Shown here in pieces: positions 1 through 8,325 of a stretch of 37,126 nucleotides of DNA. The DNA lies in contig JANXXM010000102.1 in the NCBI GenBank assembly GCA_025350645.1, positions 1 to 37,126 on the forward strand. The letters run 5' to 3'. A program made the position numbers and the translations under genes. The DNA is from Ferruginibacter sp. GTDB taxonomy: Bacteria; Bacteroidota; Bacteroidia; Chitinophagales; Chitinophagaceae. Numbering within the stretch: position 1 is the stretch's first letter; every line of letters begins with the position of its first letter. Below the pieces are notes generated by a model, which was not told the DNA's origin, did no database searches, and saw nothing but the letters and a program-made list of their open reading frames with translations.

Positions 1-1478
1 ATTATGAAAGCATTATGAAAGAGTTTGGCAGCATGGATGATTTTAATACAATGCTTAAAGGCATGCACGATAGAGGCATAAAAGTGGTGCTGGACCTGGT
101 AGTAAACCATTGCAGCGATGAACACAAATGGTTTACAGAAGCACGCAAAAGCAGAGACAATCCTTACCGGAATTATTTTCATTGGTGGCCTGCAGAAAAA
201 GGAAAACCTGCGTTTCGGCCAGGCTCTTTTGAAGTGGATGGCAGCGGCTGGCGTTTCGATTCGCTCACCAATGCTTATTATCTCCATTATTTTAGTTACA
301 AACAGCCAGATCTTAACTGGGAAAATCCAAAGCTTCGCCAGGAAATTTATAGCATGATGCGCCGCTGGTTTGACAAAGGCATAGATGGTTTTCGCATGGA
401 TGTAATTCCTGTGATAGCAAAGGATACTACATTTCCTATTATCACACAAAGAGAACTAGATAAAAATTTCAATGGTGACTGGTTTACATATTTTGCAAGT
501 ACGCCTGCGGTACATAATTATTTGCAGGAAATGAATAAAGAAGTATTAAGCAAATATGATGTGATGACCCTTGCAGAAGGTGCAGGAACAACAAAAGCAA
601 CTGCTATGAATTTTGTAGATCCGGCCAGGCATGAGCTCAATATGAGTTATCATTTTGATGGTGTAGGAATAGGCCTCGAAAAAGGAAGATACAAAGTGAT
701 GAATCCAAACTGGAATTTATTGGAATTTAAAAAAGTATACAGTGATTGGGACAGTGTATTTGCAAATAAAGGCTGGGGTACTATTTACCTGGGCAATCAT
801 GACCAGCCACGCATGCTAAGCCGCTGGGGAAACGATGCGCCTGAGTTTAGAGAAGCATCTTCTAAAATGCTCACAACATTTTTATTGACCATGAGGGGTA
901 CACCATATTACTATAATGGCGATGAACTGGGCATGACCAACGCAAAATTTGATAAAATAGAAGACTACAGAGATATAGAAATGATGGCAGAATATGGCAA
1001 GGTAAAAAATGCAGGTGGAGATTTAAAAGCTTTTATAGAATCGCAAAAAACCGGCTGCGCAAGAGATAATGGCCGTACCCCTTTTCAGTGGGATAGCAGT
1101 ACCAACGGTGGTTTTAGTACAGGCACACCCTGGCTAAAAGTAAACGACAACCATGCCACTATAAATGCAACAGCCGAAGAAAAAGATGTCAACAGCACAC
1201 TGAATTATTTTAGAAAAATGACTGCATTGAGAAAAAGTAGCCCTGTGTTAATTTATGGAAAATATACTTTGCTGGATAAAGAAAACGCATTGGTATACTC
1301 CTACACCAGAGAACTAAATGGAAAAAAAATATTGGTGATGCTTAATTTTTCTGCAAAGTTTGCAACTGCAAATACAGGAACAGATTTTACTAAAGGAAAA
1401 ATATTGATGAACAATTACACACCTGTTTTTGGCGGAAAAGAATTACGGCCTTACGAAGCGGTGGTATACGAATATTAA
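1..1478 (+). CDS. GH13 alpha-glucosidase / oligo-1,6-glucosidase-like, 5' end outside window
   Basis: The enzyme should hydrolyse alpha-1,4 or alpha-1,6 bonds at the non-reducing end of short maltodextrins or disaccharides. The reading frame is open to the left edge (YESI precedes the Met at position 15), so the N-terminus and any signal peptide are missing. Counting from that Met: conserved region I is LDLVVNH, the nucleophile is D129 in GFRMDV, the acid/base is E188 in LAEGAG, and the transition-state Asp is D263 in GNHDQPR. ARDNGRTPFQWD and GDELGMTN are typical of oligo-1,6-glucosidase/alpha-glucosidase subfamilies. A small beta-sandwich C-terminal domain ends in YEAVVYEY. Trehalase follows after 124 bases on the same strand. 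The catalytic set is complete. The exact substrate (maltose, isomaltose, sucrose) cannot be read from the sequence. Confidence 0.93.
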   Translation, partial: YESIMKEFGSMDDFNTMLKGMHDRGIKVVLDLVVNHCSDEHKWFTEARKSRDNPYRNYFHWWPAEKGKPAFRPGSFEVDGSGWRFDSLTNAYYLHYFSYKQPDLNWENPKLRQEIYSMMRRWFDKGIDGFRMDVIPVIAKDTTFPIITQRELDKNFNGDWFTYFASTPAVHNYLQEMNKEVLSKYDVMTLAEGAGTTKATAMNFVDPARHELNMSYHFDGVGIGLEKGRYKVMNPNWNLLEFKKVYSDWDSVFANKGWGTIYLGNHDQPRMLSRWGNDAPEFREASSKMLTTFLLTMRGTPYYYNGDELGMTNAKFDKIEDYRDIEMMAEYGKVKNAGGDLKAFIESQKTGCARDNGRTPFQWDSSTNGGFSTGTPWLKVNDNHATINATAEEKDVNSTLNYFRKMTALRKSSPVLIYGKYTLLDKENALVYSYTRELNGKKILVMLNFSAKFATANTGTDFTKGKILMNNYTPVFGGKELRPYEAVVYEY

Positions 1479-1602
1479 AAGATCTCTTAAATAAAAAGTT
1501 GAACTCTTAAAAAATAATCTTTACAGAAAAACTTTTAACCTCTCTGTGGAATAAAAATAAATTCCAAAATTGCTTATGATTCTTTAAAACCAAAACACTA
1601 TT

Positions 1603-3231
1603 ATGAAAAAAATATTATTCTTTTTGTTTACAATGCTTGCCGGCATCAGCATTTTTGCACAGCAACCTTTGCCGCCCGATAAAATTTACGGCCAGTTATT
1701 TACAGCTGTACAAATGGCACAAATTTTTCCTGATGGAAAAACCTTTGTGGATTGTGTGCCTAAAAGAGACCCAAAAGATATTGTGGCAGATTATCTAAAA
1801 GTAAAAAACAATCCGGCTGTACGGTTTTCGCTAAAACTTTTTGTTGATAATAATTTTACACAACCATCTGCAAAACGAGTGGTGATAAACGATATGAGCG
1901 AAAAAGATGTTTCGCAGCACATCAAAAAATTATGGTCTACATTAAAAAGAGATGCAGATAAAAATATAGATGGCAGTTCATTGTTGCCCCTGCCCTCTTC
2001 TTACATTGTACCCGGCGGCAGGTTTAGAGAAATATATTATTGGGACAGTTATTTTACTATGCTGGGTTTAAAAGAAAGCGGCGAAACACAGGTTATGGAA
2101 AACATGATCAACAATTTTTCTTACCTCATAAATACTTACGGGCATATACCCAATGGCAATTGCAGTTATTATCTTAGCCGTAGCCAGCCGCCTTTTTTTA
2201 GTATGATGGTAGATTTGCTTGCTACAGTAAAAGGTGACGAAGTATACAAAACATATTTGCCTGCGCTGCAAAAAGAATATAATTACTGGATGGACAAAAC
2301 CGCCAAAACAAAACACAATGTAAAGATGCCCGATGGAAGCACCCTTAGCCGGTACTATGACAGAGATGATGTGCCCCGGCAGGAATCGTACAAACAGGAT
2401 GTGGATGCTGCTACAAAAAATGATTTTTCAAAAGCTGTTTCTGCAGAAGCATGGATGAAAGATGAAAGTAAATTTTCCAAAGAGCAAAAAACGATGTTTA
2501 GAAACCTGCGCTCCGGCGCAGAAAGTGGCTGGGATTTTAGCAGCCGCTGGTTTGCCGATGAAAAAAATATTGCTAGCATTCAAACCACAAATATTATACC
2601 CGTAGATCTAAATTGTTTATTATACAATATGGAAAAGGTGCTTGCAAAATCTTATGCACTAAAAAATGATGTGAGCAATGAAAATAATTTTTATAAAAAA
2701 GCGGCTGCAAGAAAAGCAGCCATTTTAAAATATTGCTGGAATGAAAAACAAAACTTTTTTTGCGATTATAATATTGTTTCAAAAAAGAAAAATAATATCA
2801 TTACTGCTGCAGGCATGTTCCCGCTATTTACAAATATTGCATCAAAGGAGCAGGCTACTGCAACCACAGAAACGTTTAAAAATAATTTATTAAAACCCGG
2901 CGGTGTAGCAACTACAAATAATAATACCGGGCAGCAATGGGATGCACCAAATGGCTGGGCGCCGCTGCAATGGGTAGCAGTAAAGGGTTTAATAAATTAT
3001 GGCGAAAATGAACTGGCAAAAGATGCTGCAAGCCGCTGGATATCCGTAAACGATAAAGTATACGCAGCTACAGGTAAAATGATGGAGAAATACAATGTGG
3101 AGGATATTACCAAAGAAGCAGGTGGCGGCGAATACCCCGGGCAGGATGGTTTTGGGTGGACAAACGGTGTGTATCTTGCCATGAAAAAATTCTTATCCGA
3201 CCCTGTTATCATTAATAAAAAACAAGACTGA
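1603..3231 (+). CDS. treA: Periplasmic trehalase, GH37
   Basis: This inverting enzyme hydrolyses trehalose to two glucose molecules. An N-terminal signal peptide (MKKILFFLFTMLAGISIFAQ) predicts export to the periplasm. Both family signatures are present: PGGRFREIYYWDSY (about residues 137-150) and QWDAPNGWAP (about 446-455). The likely catalytic acid is D311 in GWDFSSRW. The likely base is E495 in MMEKYNVE, followed by the glycine-rich GGGEYPGQDGFGW segment. The length of 542 residues is normal for the family. The gene lies 124 bases after a GH13 alpha-glucosidase and ends in a hairpin terminator, so the two could share a transcript. No clear -7 box was seen directly upstream. Confidence 0.95.
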   Translation: MKKILFFLFTMLAGISIFAQQPLPPDKIYGQLFTAVQMAQIFPDGKTFVDCVPKRDPKDIVADYLKVKNNPAVRFSLKLFVDNNFTQPSAKRVVINDMSEKDVSQHIKKLWSTLKRDADKNIDGSSLLPLPSSYIVPGGRFREIYYWDSYFTMLGLKESGETQVMENMINNFSYLINTYGHIPNGNCSYYLSRSQPPFFSMMVDLLATVKGDEVYKTYLPALQKEYNYWMDKTAKTKHNVKMPDGSTLSRYYDRDDVPRQESYKQDVDAATKNDFSKAVSAEAWMKDESKFSKEQKTMFRNLRSGAESGWDFSSRWFADEKNIASIQTTNIIPVDLNCLLYNMEKVLAKSYALKNDVSNENNFYKKAAARKAAILKYCWNEKQNFFCDYNIVSKKKNNIITAAGMFPLFTNIASKEQATATTETFKNNLLKPGGVATTNNNTGQQWDAPNGWAPLQWVAVKGLINYGENELAKDAASRWISVNDKVYAATGKMMEKYNVEDITKEAGGGEYPGQDGFGWTNGVYLAMKKFLSDPVIINKKQD

Positions 3232-3282
3232 TTAATATAAAACTTTTCCCGCTTCAACAACCACTATCCACCAACTAGCAGA

Positions 3283-3313
3283 AAGAGTGATCCACCCGGA
3301 TTGCTCTTTTTTT
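3283..3313 (+). terminator. Rho-independent terminator after trehalase
   Basis: An 11-bp stem (3283-3293 with 3298-3308, including two G-U pairs) closes a 4-base loop and runs into a T tract at 3307-3313. It lies 52 bases after the trehalase stop codon and separates it from the transporter cassette. Confidence 0.8.
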
Positions 3314-3325
3314 ACTTCTCCACCA

Positions 3326-3337
3326 CAAACGTTTGCA
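3326..3337 (+). promoter_or_regulatory. Putative LacI-family operator upstream of the sugar transporter
   Basis: CAAACGTTTG is a perfect 10-bp palindrome centred on CG, the usual architecture of LacI/GalR-family operators. The 11-base string AAACGTTTGCA recurs exactly upstream of susC at 17672-17682, next to the lacI-type gene. The centre lies about 31 bases before a perfect -7 box. Binding is inferred, not shown. Confidence 0.55.
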
Positions 3338-3361
3338 AATTTTAAAGCCTGTTATTTCAAT

Positions 3362-3369
3362 TAAATTTG
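3362..3369 (+). promoter_or_regulatory. Promoter -7 box for the transporter cassette
   Basis: TAAATTTG matches the Bacteroidota -7 consensus TAnnTTTG exactly and lies 21 bases before the start codon, which predicts a short leader. No good TTG element sits at the usual 19-21 base spacing; the nearest is the TTTG inside the operator palindrome, 26 bases upstream. Confidence 0.55.
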
Positions 3370-3390
3370 ATTGAGAAAATATAACTGCTT

Positions 3391-4935
3391 ATGAGTTTTA
3401 AAAAACCATCACTTAGTTTCTGGCAAATCATAAATATGAATGTGGGCTTCTTTGGCATTCAATATAGTTTTGGTTTGCAGCAAAGTGCTGTAAATCCTAT
3501 TTACGATTTTCTTGGTGCAAGGCCCGATGAAATTCCCTGGCTTAACCTTGCAGGGCCACTAACCGGTTTGCTTATACAACCCATTATTGGGGCGCTAAGC
3601 GATAAAACATGGCACCCAAAATTTGGCCGCAGAAAACCCTATTTTTTTATGGGCGCTATTATGTGCAGTCTCGCATTATTTCTTTTTCCTTTTAGCAGTT
3701 CTTTGTGGATGGCTGCAGGCTTGCTATGGATATTAGACGCAGGTAACAACACAGCTATGGAGCCTTACCGGGCTTTTGTGGCAGATAAATTAGACCCAGC
3801 CCAGCAACCTACAGGCTTTCAGGCGCAAAGTTTTTTTACTGGTTTTGGGCAAACACTGGCAAACTTTTCCCTGCTATTTTTTCCATTAGTATTTTTAGGG
3901 AAAACAGGTAAAATTCCCAATTGGGTTTTTGCATCTTTTTTTCTGGGTGCTGTATGTTCAATTAGCTCTGTGTGGTGGAGCATGAAAACCACACCGGAAA
4001 TACCGCCCACTGCAGAGGAACTTGCAGAGATGAAAGCAAAACCCCTCAATATTTTATCTCCCTTTAAAGATGTTGCAAATGCCATTGGCTCCATGCCAAA
4101 AGTAATGTGGATGCTCGCTTTCGTGTACCTCTTTCAATGGTATGCACTTTTTTGCTACTGGCAAAATTCTTCAAAATGTGTTGCACAAAATACATTCGAA
4201 TGGAAATCTATGCCCCTCAATAAAGAAGAAGATGCAGTGTATAACCAGTATGCCCTATTCGAAAAAAAATTAAGAACCTTTGCAGAGGAAAATAAAATAA
4301 AAGAGAAAGATATTTTTAAAGATGAAACTGCCGCATCAGTTATTTACAACGGCTGGAAAGATAAAATCCCTTCTGTACAAATAAGCCAAAATGATTTTAC
4401 ACTCATTGATAAAGTTGATATCAATAACAAGCGCTACGAAAAAGCAGTATCCTACACAGGCGGTGTAAATGGCTGGTATAATATCGTAACTTTTTTAATT
4501 GCTTTCGGGCTGGTAGGGCTGGCAAAAAAGTTTGGTGCCAAATGGGTACATTTTTTATGCCTCATATTTGCGGGCATTGGCTTTGTAGCATTTTCTGCCA
4601 TACATCAGCGTGAACTATTTTATGTAGCCATTACAGGCTTTGGCGTAGGCTGGGCAAGCATGATGGGTATACCATATTTAATGGTGGTAAGCGAAATACC
4701 TAAAGAAAAATATGGTGTGTATATGGGTATCATAAACATGATGATTGTAATACCCATGTTTATACAAACCATAAGTTTTGGTTTTATTTTAAAACACTTT
4801 TTAAATAATGATCCCAGCAAAGCTATTTTATTTGCAGGCATATTATTGTTATGCGCAGCAGCAGCCACACTATTAATAAAAACTAAAAAACTTACACCGG
4901 AGCTAATGGCCATGCCTGCAACAGGTGGTCACTAA
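3391..4935 (+). CDS. MFS disaccharide/H+ symporter, SLC45 / plant sucrose transporter-like
   Basis: This inner-membrane symporter probably imports a disaccharide such as sucrose, maltose or trehalose. About 12 hydrophobic segments are visible. The cytoplasmic loop between helices 2 and 3 carries SDKTWHPKFGRRKPY (about residues 70-84), the RxGRRxP-type motif of SLC45 and sucrose transporters. The start NVGFFGIQYSFGLQ and the segment DAGNNTAMEPYRAFVAD also fit that family. An unusual hydrophilic stretch of about 100 residues (about 258-360), rich in Lys and Glu, lies after helix 7, which topology places in the periplasm. The gene is followed after 20 bases by a glycosidase and then a sugar kinase, forming an operon. 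The exact substrate is inferred only from these neighbours. Confidence 0.85.
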   Translation: MSFKKPSLSFWQIINMNVGFFGIQYSFGLQQSAVNPIYDFLGARPDEIPWLNLAGPLTGLLIQPIIGALSDKTWHPKFGRRKPYFFMGAIMCSLALFLFPFSSSLWMAAGLLWILDAGNNTAMEPYRAFVADKLDPAQQPTGFQAQSFFTGFGQTLANFSLLFFPLVFLGKTGKIPNWVFASFFLGAVCSISSVWWSMKTTPEIPPTAEELAEMKAKPLNILSPFKDVANAIGSMPKVMWMLAFVYLFQWYALFCYWQNSSKCVAQNTFEWKSMPLNKEEDAVYNQYALFEKKLRTFAEENKIKEKDIFKDETAASVIYNGWKDKIPSVQISQNDFTLIDKVDINNKRYEKAVSYTGGVNGWYNIVTFLIAFGLVGLAKKFGAKWVHFLCLIFAGIGFVAFSAIHQRELFYVAITGFGVGWASMMGIPYLMVVSEIPKEKYGVYMGIINMMIVIPMFIQTISFGFILKHFLNNDPSKAILFAGILLLCAAAATLLIKTKKLTPELMAMPATGGH

Positions 4936-4955
4936 ATAAAAAATACAACTCCAAT

Positions 4956-6134
4956 ATGCCTGATACTATTGCCTATAAAAAAGCCATAGCACTATTGCAC
5001 AAAGTAAGCAGCCCAGTTGGGTTTTTGGCCGCTGCCCAGCAGGAAGATAATTATTGCCGGGTGTGGGCAAGAGATAGTGTGGTGTGTGGTTTGGCAGCAT
5101 TGCTTACAGGGGATGATGCGTTAATAAATACATTTAAAAAATCTTTAGAAACGATATGGGCAAAGCAGCACAGCAGTGGTTTTTTACCCAGCAATGTAGA
5201 TGTAAAAAACAATACCGTAAGTTATGGCGGCACTGTGGGCAGGGTAGATACTGCTGCATGGGCTATCATAGGCTTATGTATGTATAGCATGCGCAGGAAC
5301 GATCATGCTTTTGCAACATCCTTTGAAACCCAAGTACACAAGGCTTTTGCGGTGATGGATGTATGGGAATTTAACGGCAAACATTTAATGTATGTACCGC
5401 AAAGTGCAGACTGGGCAGATGAATATATTCAGCATGGGTATATTTTATTTGACCAGTTGCTGCGTTTATGGGCCTTGCAACTTGCAGCTAAAGTTTTTGC
5501 GAATGATGATTATTTAAAAAAAGCTGTGGTAGTAAAAAAAGTAATTCAGCATAATTTTTTTTATAGAAAAGAGGAAGAATACTGGTATGCAAATAATATG
5601 CTGCATCAAAAAGAAAATGCAGCACAGCAGTTTTGGTGGATGGGGTTTAACCCATCGCAAATTTATACGCAATGGGATTTGCAGGCAAATGCACTGGCGT
5701 TGTTATTAAACATTGGCAATGAGGCACAAAATAATGCAGTAACAAATTATGTAGCTGGCCTGCTGCAAAAAGATAACAGTATGATTGCATCACTCTCGCC
5801 AGCAATAAAAAATAGCGACTGGCAAATGAATGAATTGAAAAATAATTTTGCGTATCGTTTTAGAAACAAACCTGGCGAATTTCATAATGGTGGTTTATGG
5901 CCAGTATGGAATGGCTGGATGTGTGCTGCATTAAAATTTCATAAAAAAGAAAATATACAACAACAGTTACAACAACAAATAGTGCAGCGTATAACAGAAA
6001 ATAATTTTGAAATGAATGAATGTTATCATGCGCAAACACAGGCTGCATGCGGTGTGCGGGAGTGTGCATGGAGTGCCGCAGGAGTAATAATGGCAGAAAA
6101 AGGAGCTGATTTATTTTTACGAAATAACGATTAA
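4956..6134 (+). CDS. Cytoplasmic (alpha/alpha)6-barrel glycosidase, GH100 invertase-like
   Basis: There is no signal peptide, so the protein is cytoplasmic. Its 392 residues look like an (alpha/alpha)6-barrel glycosidase: CRVWARDSVVCG near residue 32, YGGTVGRVDTAAW near 90, ADWADEYIQHGYILFDQ near 150, and EFHNGGLWPVWNGW near 307. These resemble glycogen-debranching-like and GH100 neutral invertase proteins, in which acidic residues of the barrel are catalytic. It sits between a sucrose-type symporter and a fructokinase-like kinase. Sucrose cleavage to glucose and fructose is therefore the most economical reading, but the family call rests on recalled motifs. Amylo-alpha-1,6-glucosidase activity is the main alternative. 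Spacing to the kinase is 10 bases. Confidence 0.6.
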   Translation: MPDTIAYKKAIALLHKVSSPVGFLAAAQQEDNYCRVWARDSVVCGLAALLTGDDALINTFKKSLETIWAKQHSSGFLPSNVDVKNNTVSYGGTVGRVDTAAWAIIGLCMYSMRRNDHAFATSFETQVHKAFAVMDVWEFNGKHLMYVPQSADWADEYIQHGYILFDQLLRLWALQLAAKVFANDDYLKKAVVVKKVIQHNFFYRKEEEYWYANNMLHQKENAAQQFWWMGFNPSQIYTQWDLQANALALLLNIGNEAQNNAVTNYVAGLLQKDNSMIASLSPAIKNSDWQMNELKNNFAYRFRNKPGEFHNGGLWPVWNGWMCAALKFHKKENIQQQLQQQIVQRITENNFEMNECYHAQTQAACGVRECAWSAAGVIMAEKGADLFLRNND

Positions 6135-6144
6135 AAAAATAATA

Positions 6145-7011
6145 ATGATACTGGTTATTGGAGAATTGTTAATAGATATGATGACAACGGAGCTGGTAAA
6201 TAATTTATCAGAAACCAAAAGCCTGCAATTAAAAGTAGGCGGCAGTGCTGCAAACTTTGCTGTATTTTGTAAAAAACAACATACCCCTGTTACATTAATT
6301 GCGGCTGTAGGCAAAGATGGGTTTGGTAAAATTATAATGAATGACCTGGCGTATAAAGATATTGATATTGATAATATAGCTACACTCACCTATCATCAAA
6401 CTTCTATAATAGTAGTTGCAAAAAGCCACTCCACGCCAGATTTTATTCCTTACAGAAGCGCCGATTGCAATATTGGCCCTATACCCGAAAATTTACTGGC
6501 GCAGAGCGATATTGTACACAGCACTGCATTTGCGCTAAGCAAAGACCCTGCACAGCATAATATTTTAGCAGCATTTGCTGCAGCAAATGCTGCAGGCAAA
6601 AAAATATCTATAGACTGGAATTATGCATTAAAAATATGGGGAGCAGATAATAACGCACTGCAAATATTTGAAAAAATTATTGCCATGCAGCCTTTGCTAA
6701 AAGTAAGTATGGATGATGTGGAAAGATTTTTGGGTACAGGCAATGATATAGAAAATGCAAAAAAAATGCTGGAAAAATACGATACAGCAATAACCTGCCT
6801 TACCTGCGGCGCAGCAGGTGTATGGTACCGCACAAAAATTAATGGCTGGCGGCACAAGGCAAACTTACCTACCAATGTAATAGATGTAACCGGCGCCGGC
6901 GATGCATTCTGGAGCGGTTTTGTAACCGCTTATTTCAATAACCACCCCACAGATATTTGCATAGACAACGCATTGTTTGCAGCCAAGCAAAGGCTGGAGC
7001 AGCAAATGTAA
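6145..7011 (+). CDS. PfkB-family carbohydrate kinase, probable fructokinase
   Basis: The kinase would phosphorylate a free sugar, probably fructose, with ATP in the cytoplasm. The ribokinase-fold start MILVIGELLIDMM, the glycine motif KVGGSAANFAVF (about residues 30-41) and the C-terminal PfkB signature DVTGAGDAFWSGF (the Asp of GAGD is the catalytic base) are all present. PYRSADCNI resembles the substrate-side motif of bacterial fructokinases. At 288 residues it is slightly short but complete. It is the third gene of the transporter-glycosidase-kinase operon, which suggests it captures fructose released from imported sucrose. Other PfkB substrates cannot be excluded. Confidence 0.8.
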   Translation: MILVIGELLIDMMTTELVNNLSETKSLQLKVGGSAANFAVFCKKQHTPVTLIAAVGKDGFGKIIMNDLAYKDIDIDNIATLTYHQTSIIVVAKSHSTPDFIPYRSADCNIGPIPENLLAQSDIVHSTAFALSKDPAQHNILAAFAAANAAGKKISIDWNYALKIWGADNNALQIFEKIIAMQPLLKVSMDDVERFLGTGNDIENAKKMLEKYDTAITCLTCGAAGVWYRTKINGWRHKANLPTNVIDVTGAGDAFWSGFVTAYFNNHPTDICIDNALFAAKQRLEQQM

Positions 7012-7048
7012 AGTAACAATAACCAAAAAATATTTACCTTTTTACAAG

Positions 7049-7083
7049 CAGCAATTGGTGAATATTGTATGCAATTGCTGTGT
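7049..7083 (+). terminator. Hairpin between convergent kinase and esterase genes
   Basis: A 9-bp perfect stem (7049-7057 with 7072-7080) encloses a 14-base loop and is followed by TGTTT. It sits 37 bases after the kinase stop, between convergent genes. The T tract is weak, so it is at best an inefficient terminator. Confidence 0.35.
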
Positions 7084-7225
7084 TTAACAATAAGCTATTT
7101 TTAATTTGCGATACGATATTGGAAAACCGTCCTTATACTTAAAGAGAAACACTTTTCTATGATCCTTTTAAGAAATAATTTTTTGATGAAAGAAGAGTGG
7201 AATATTTTTAGCTAACACCCATACA

Positions 7226-8137
7226 TCACTTCAAATATTTATCAAACCATTCTACAAACTTTTTTTCTTCTGCTTCCATACCTGCCCAGCCGTGGTTGCC
7301 GCCCTCTTTTATTATAAGTTCGTTGGGTACAGCAGCTTCGTTTAGTCTTTTAATAATTTCCTGGCTCTGCTGCAGCGGCACTACTTTATCTGCATTGCCG
7401 TGTGCTATAAAAACAGGGGGAGAATTTTTGGTTACCAGGTATACCGGGGATATATTTTTTGCAATAACTTTTATACTATCATCGCCGGTAATGGTTTCGT
7501 ACAAACCAGTTTGCCGGTTAAATATTTTAAAATCGAAAGCCCCGGCTACACCTGTGGCTGCTAATTTTTTACGATCTATTTTAGTATTAGACGCACCCCA
7601 GTTTAAAAAATCTGTAGGTGGAAAAAATACTGCCACTGCCTGAACGCCGGAGGATACCCTGTCTGCCGCATCTCTTGCATTAGTATTTATTTTATCTTGT
7701 GTAAAAGCCGTCATAAGGCTTAAATGCCCGCCTGATGATGCACCCGAAATACCGATATGATCCGGATCTATACCATATTCTTTTGCATTATAACGTACAA
7801 AACGAACGGCTCTCCTAATATCTTCTATCTCATCTGGAATGCTGTACCGGGGCTGCGTGCCGTGTATTACAGCAAATACAGTGTACCCGGCATTTATAAA
7901 AACAAGGCTTCTTTTTATCGCCGGTACTGTCATTTCTAAATTAGAATTCCAGTTACCGCTTACTACTCTTATTATTGCTTTGCCATTGCTATGCTGTGCA
8001 GGAGTTAATTTGAGCAGCGTAAGTGCCATGCCATCTTTGCGGCCGTAAATAATTTCTTTGTTGGTGAAGTTGCTGCTATCCTGCGAAAACGCCTGTACAG
8101 TAAAAAAAATTAAAATAAAACCGAAAAAATATTTCAT
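7226..8137 (-). CDS. Secreted alpha/beta-hydrolase esterase (BD-FAE / acetyl-esterase-like)
   Basis: The most likely start is the internal Met encoded at 8135-8137, because it begins a clean signal peptide (MKYFFGFILIFFTVQAFSQ); the frame stays open 13 codons further upstream without adding a better start. The mature protein is an alpha/beta hydrolase. The nucleophile is S134 in the GASSGGH elbow, HGNADKVVP carries the likely acid Asp, and GGNHGW carries the His. DEIEDIRRAVRFVRYNAKEYGID is the usual segment before the elbow in acetyl-esterase and BD-FAE proteins. It probably deacylates sugars or small esters in the periplasm. It is transcribed toward the kinase gene and has no obvious operon partner; the patatin gene upstream is 188 bases away. 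Confidence 0.8.
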   Translation of the reverse strand: MKYFFGFILIFFTVQAFSQDSSNFTNKEIIYGRKDGMALTLLKLTPAQHSNGKAIIRVVSGNWNSNLEMTVPAIKRSLVFINAGYTVFAVIHGTQPRYSIPDEIEDIRRAVRFVRYNAKEYGIDPDHIGISGASSGGHLSLMTAFTQDKINTNARDAADRVSSGVQAVAVFFPPTDFLNWGASNTKIDRKKLAATGVAGAFDFKIFNRQTGLYETITGDDSIKVIAKNISPVYLVTKNSPPVFIAHGNADKVVPLQQSQEIIKRLNEAAVPNELIIKEGGNHGWAGMEAEEKKFVEWFDKYLK

Positions 8138-8325
8138 AAAAAAAGTATTTTGTAATTGCTCACGAATGTAAAACAAGAAATGATATAGTGGAGATTTACA
8201 TCACAAAGAAATTCATTTAACATTTTACGCAAAGGAAAAAGATAAAATCTGTGAAAATCTTTTGTAACTGTTAGCATTATTTTAGCCAAAAACTTTAAGT
8301 AGCAAAGCACTTAAAATTTATTCCT

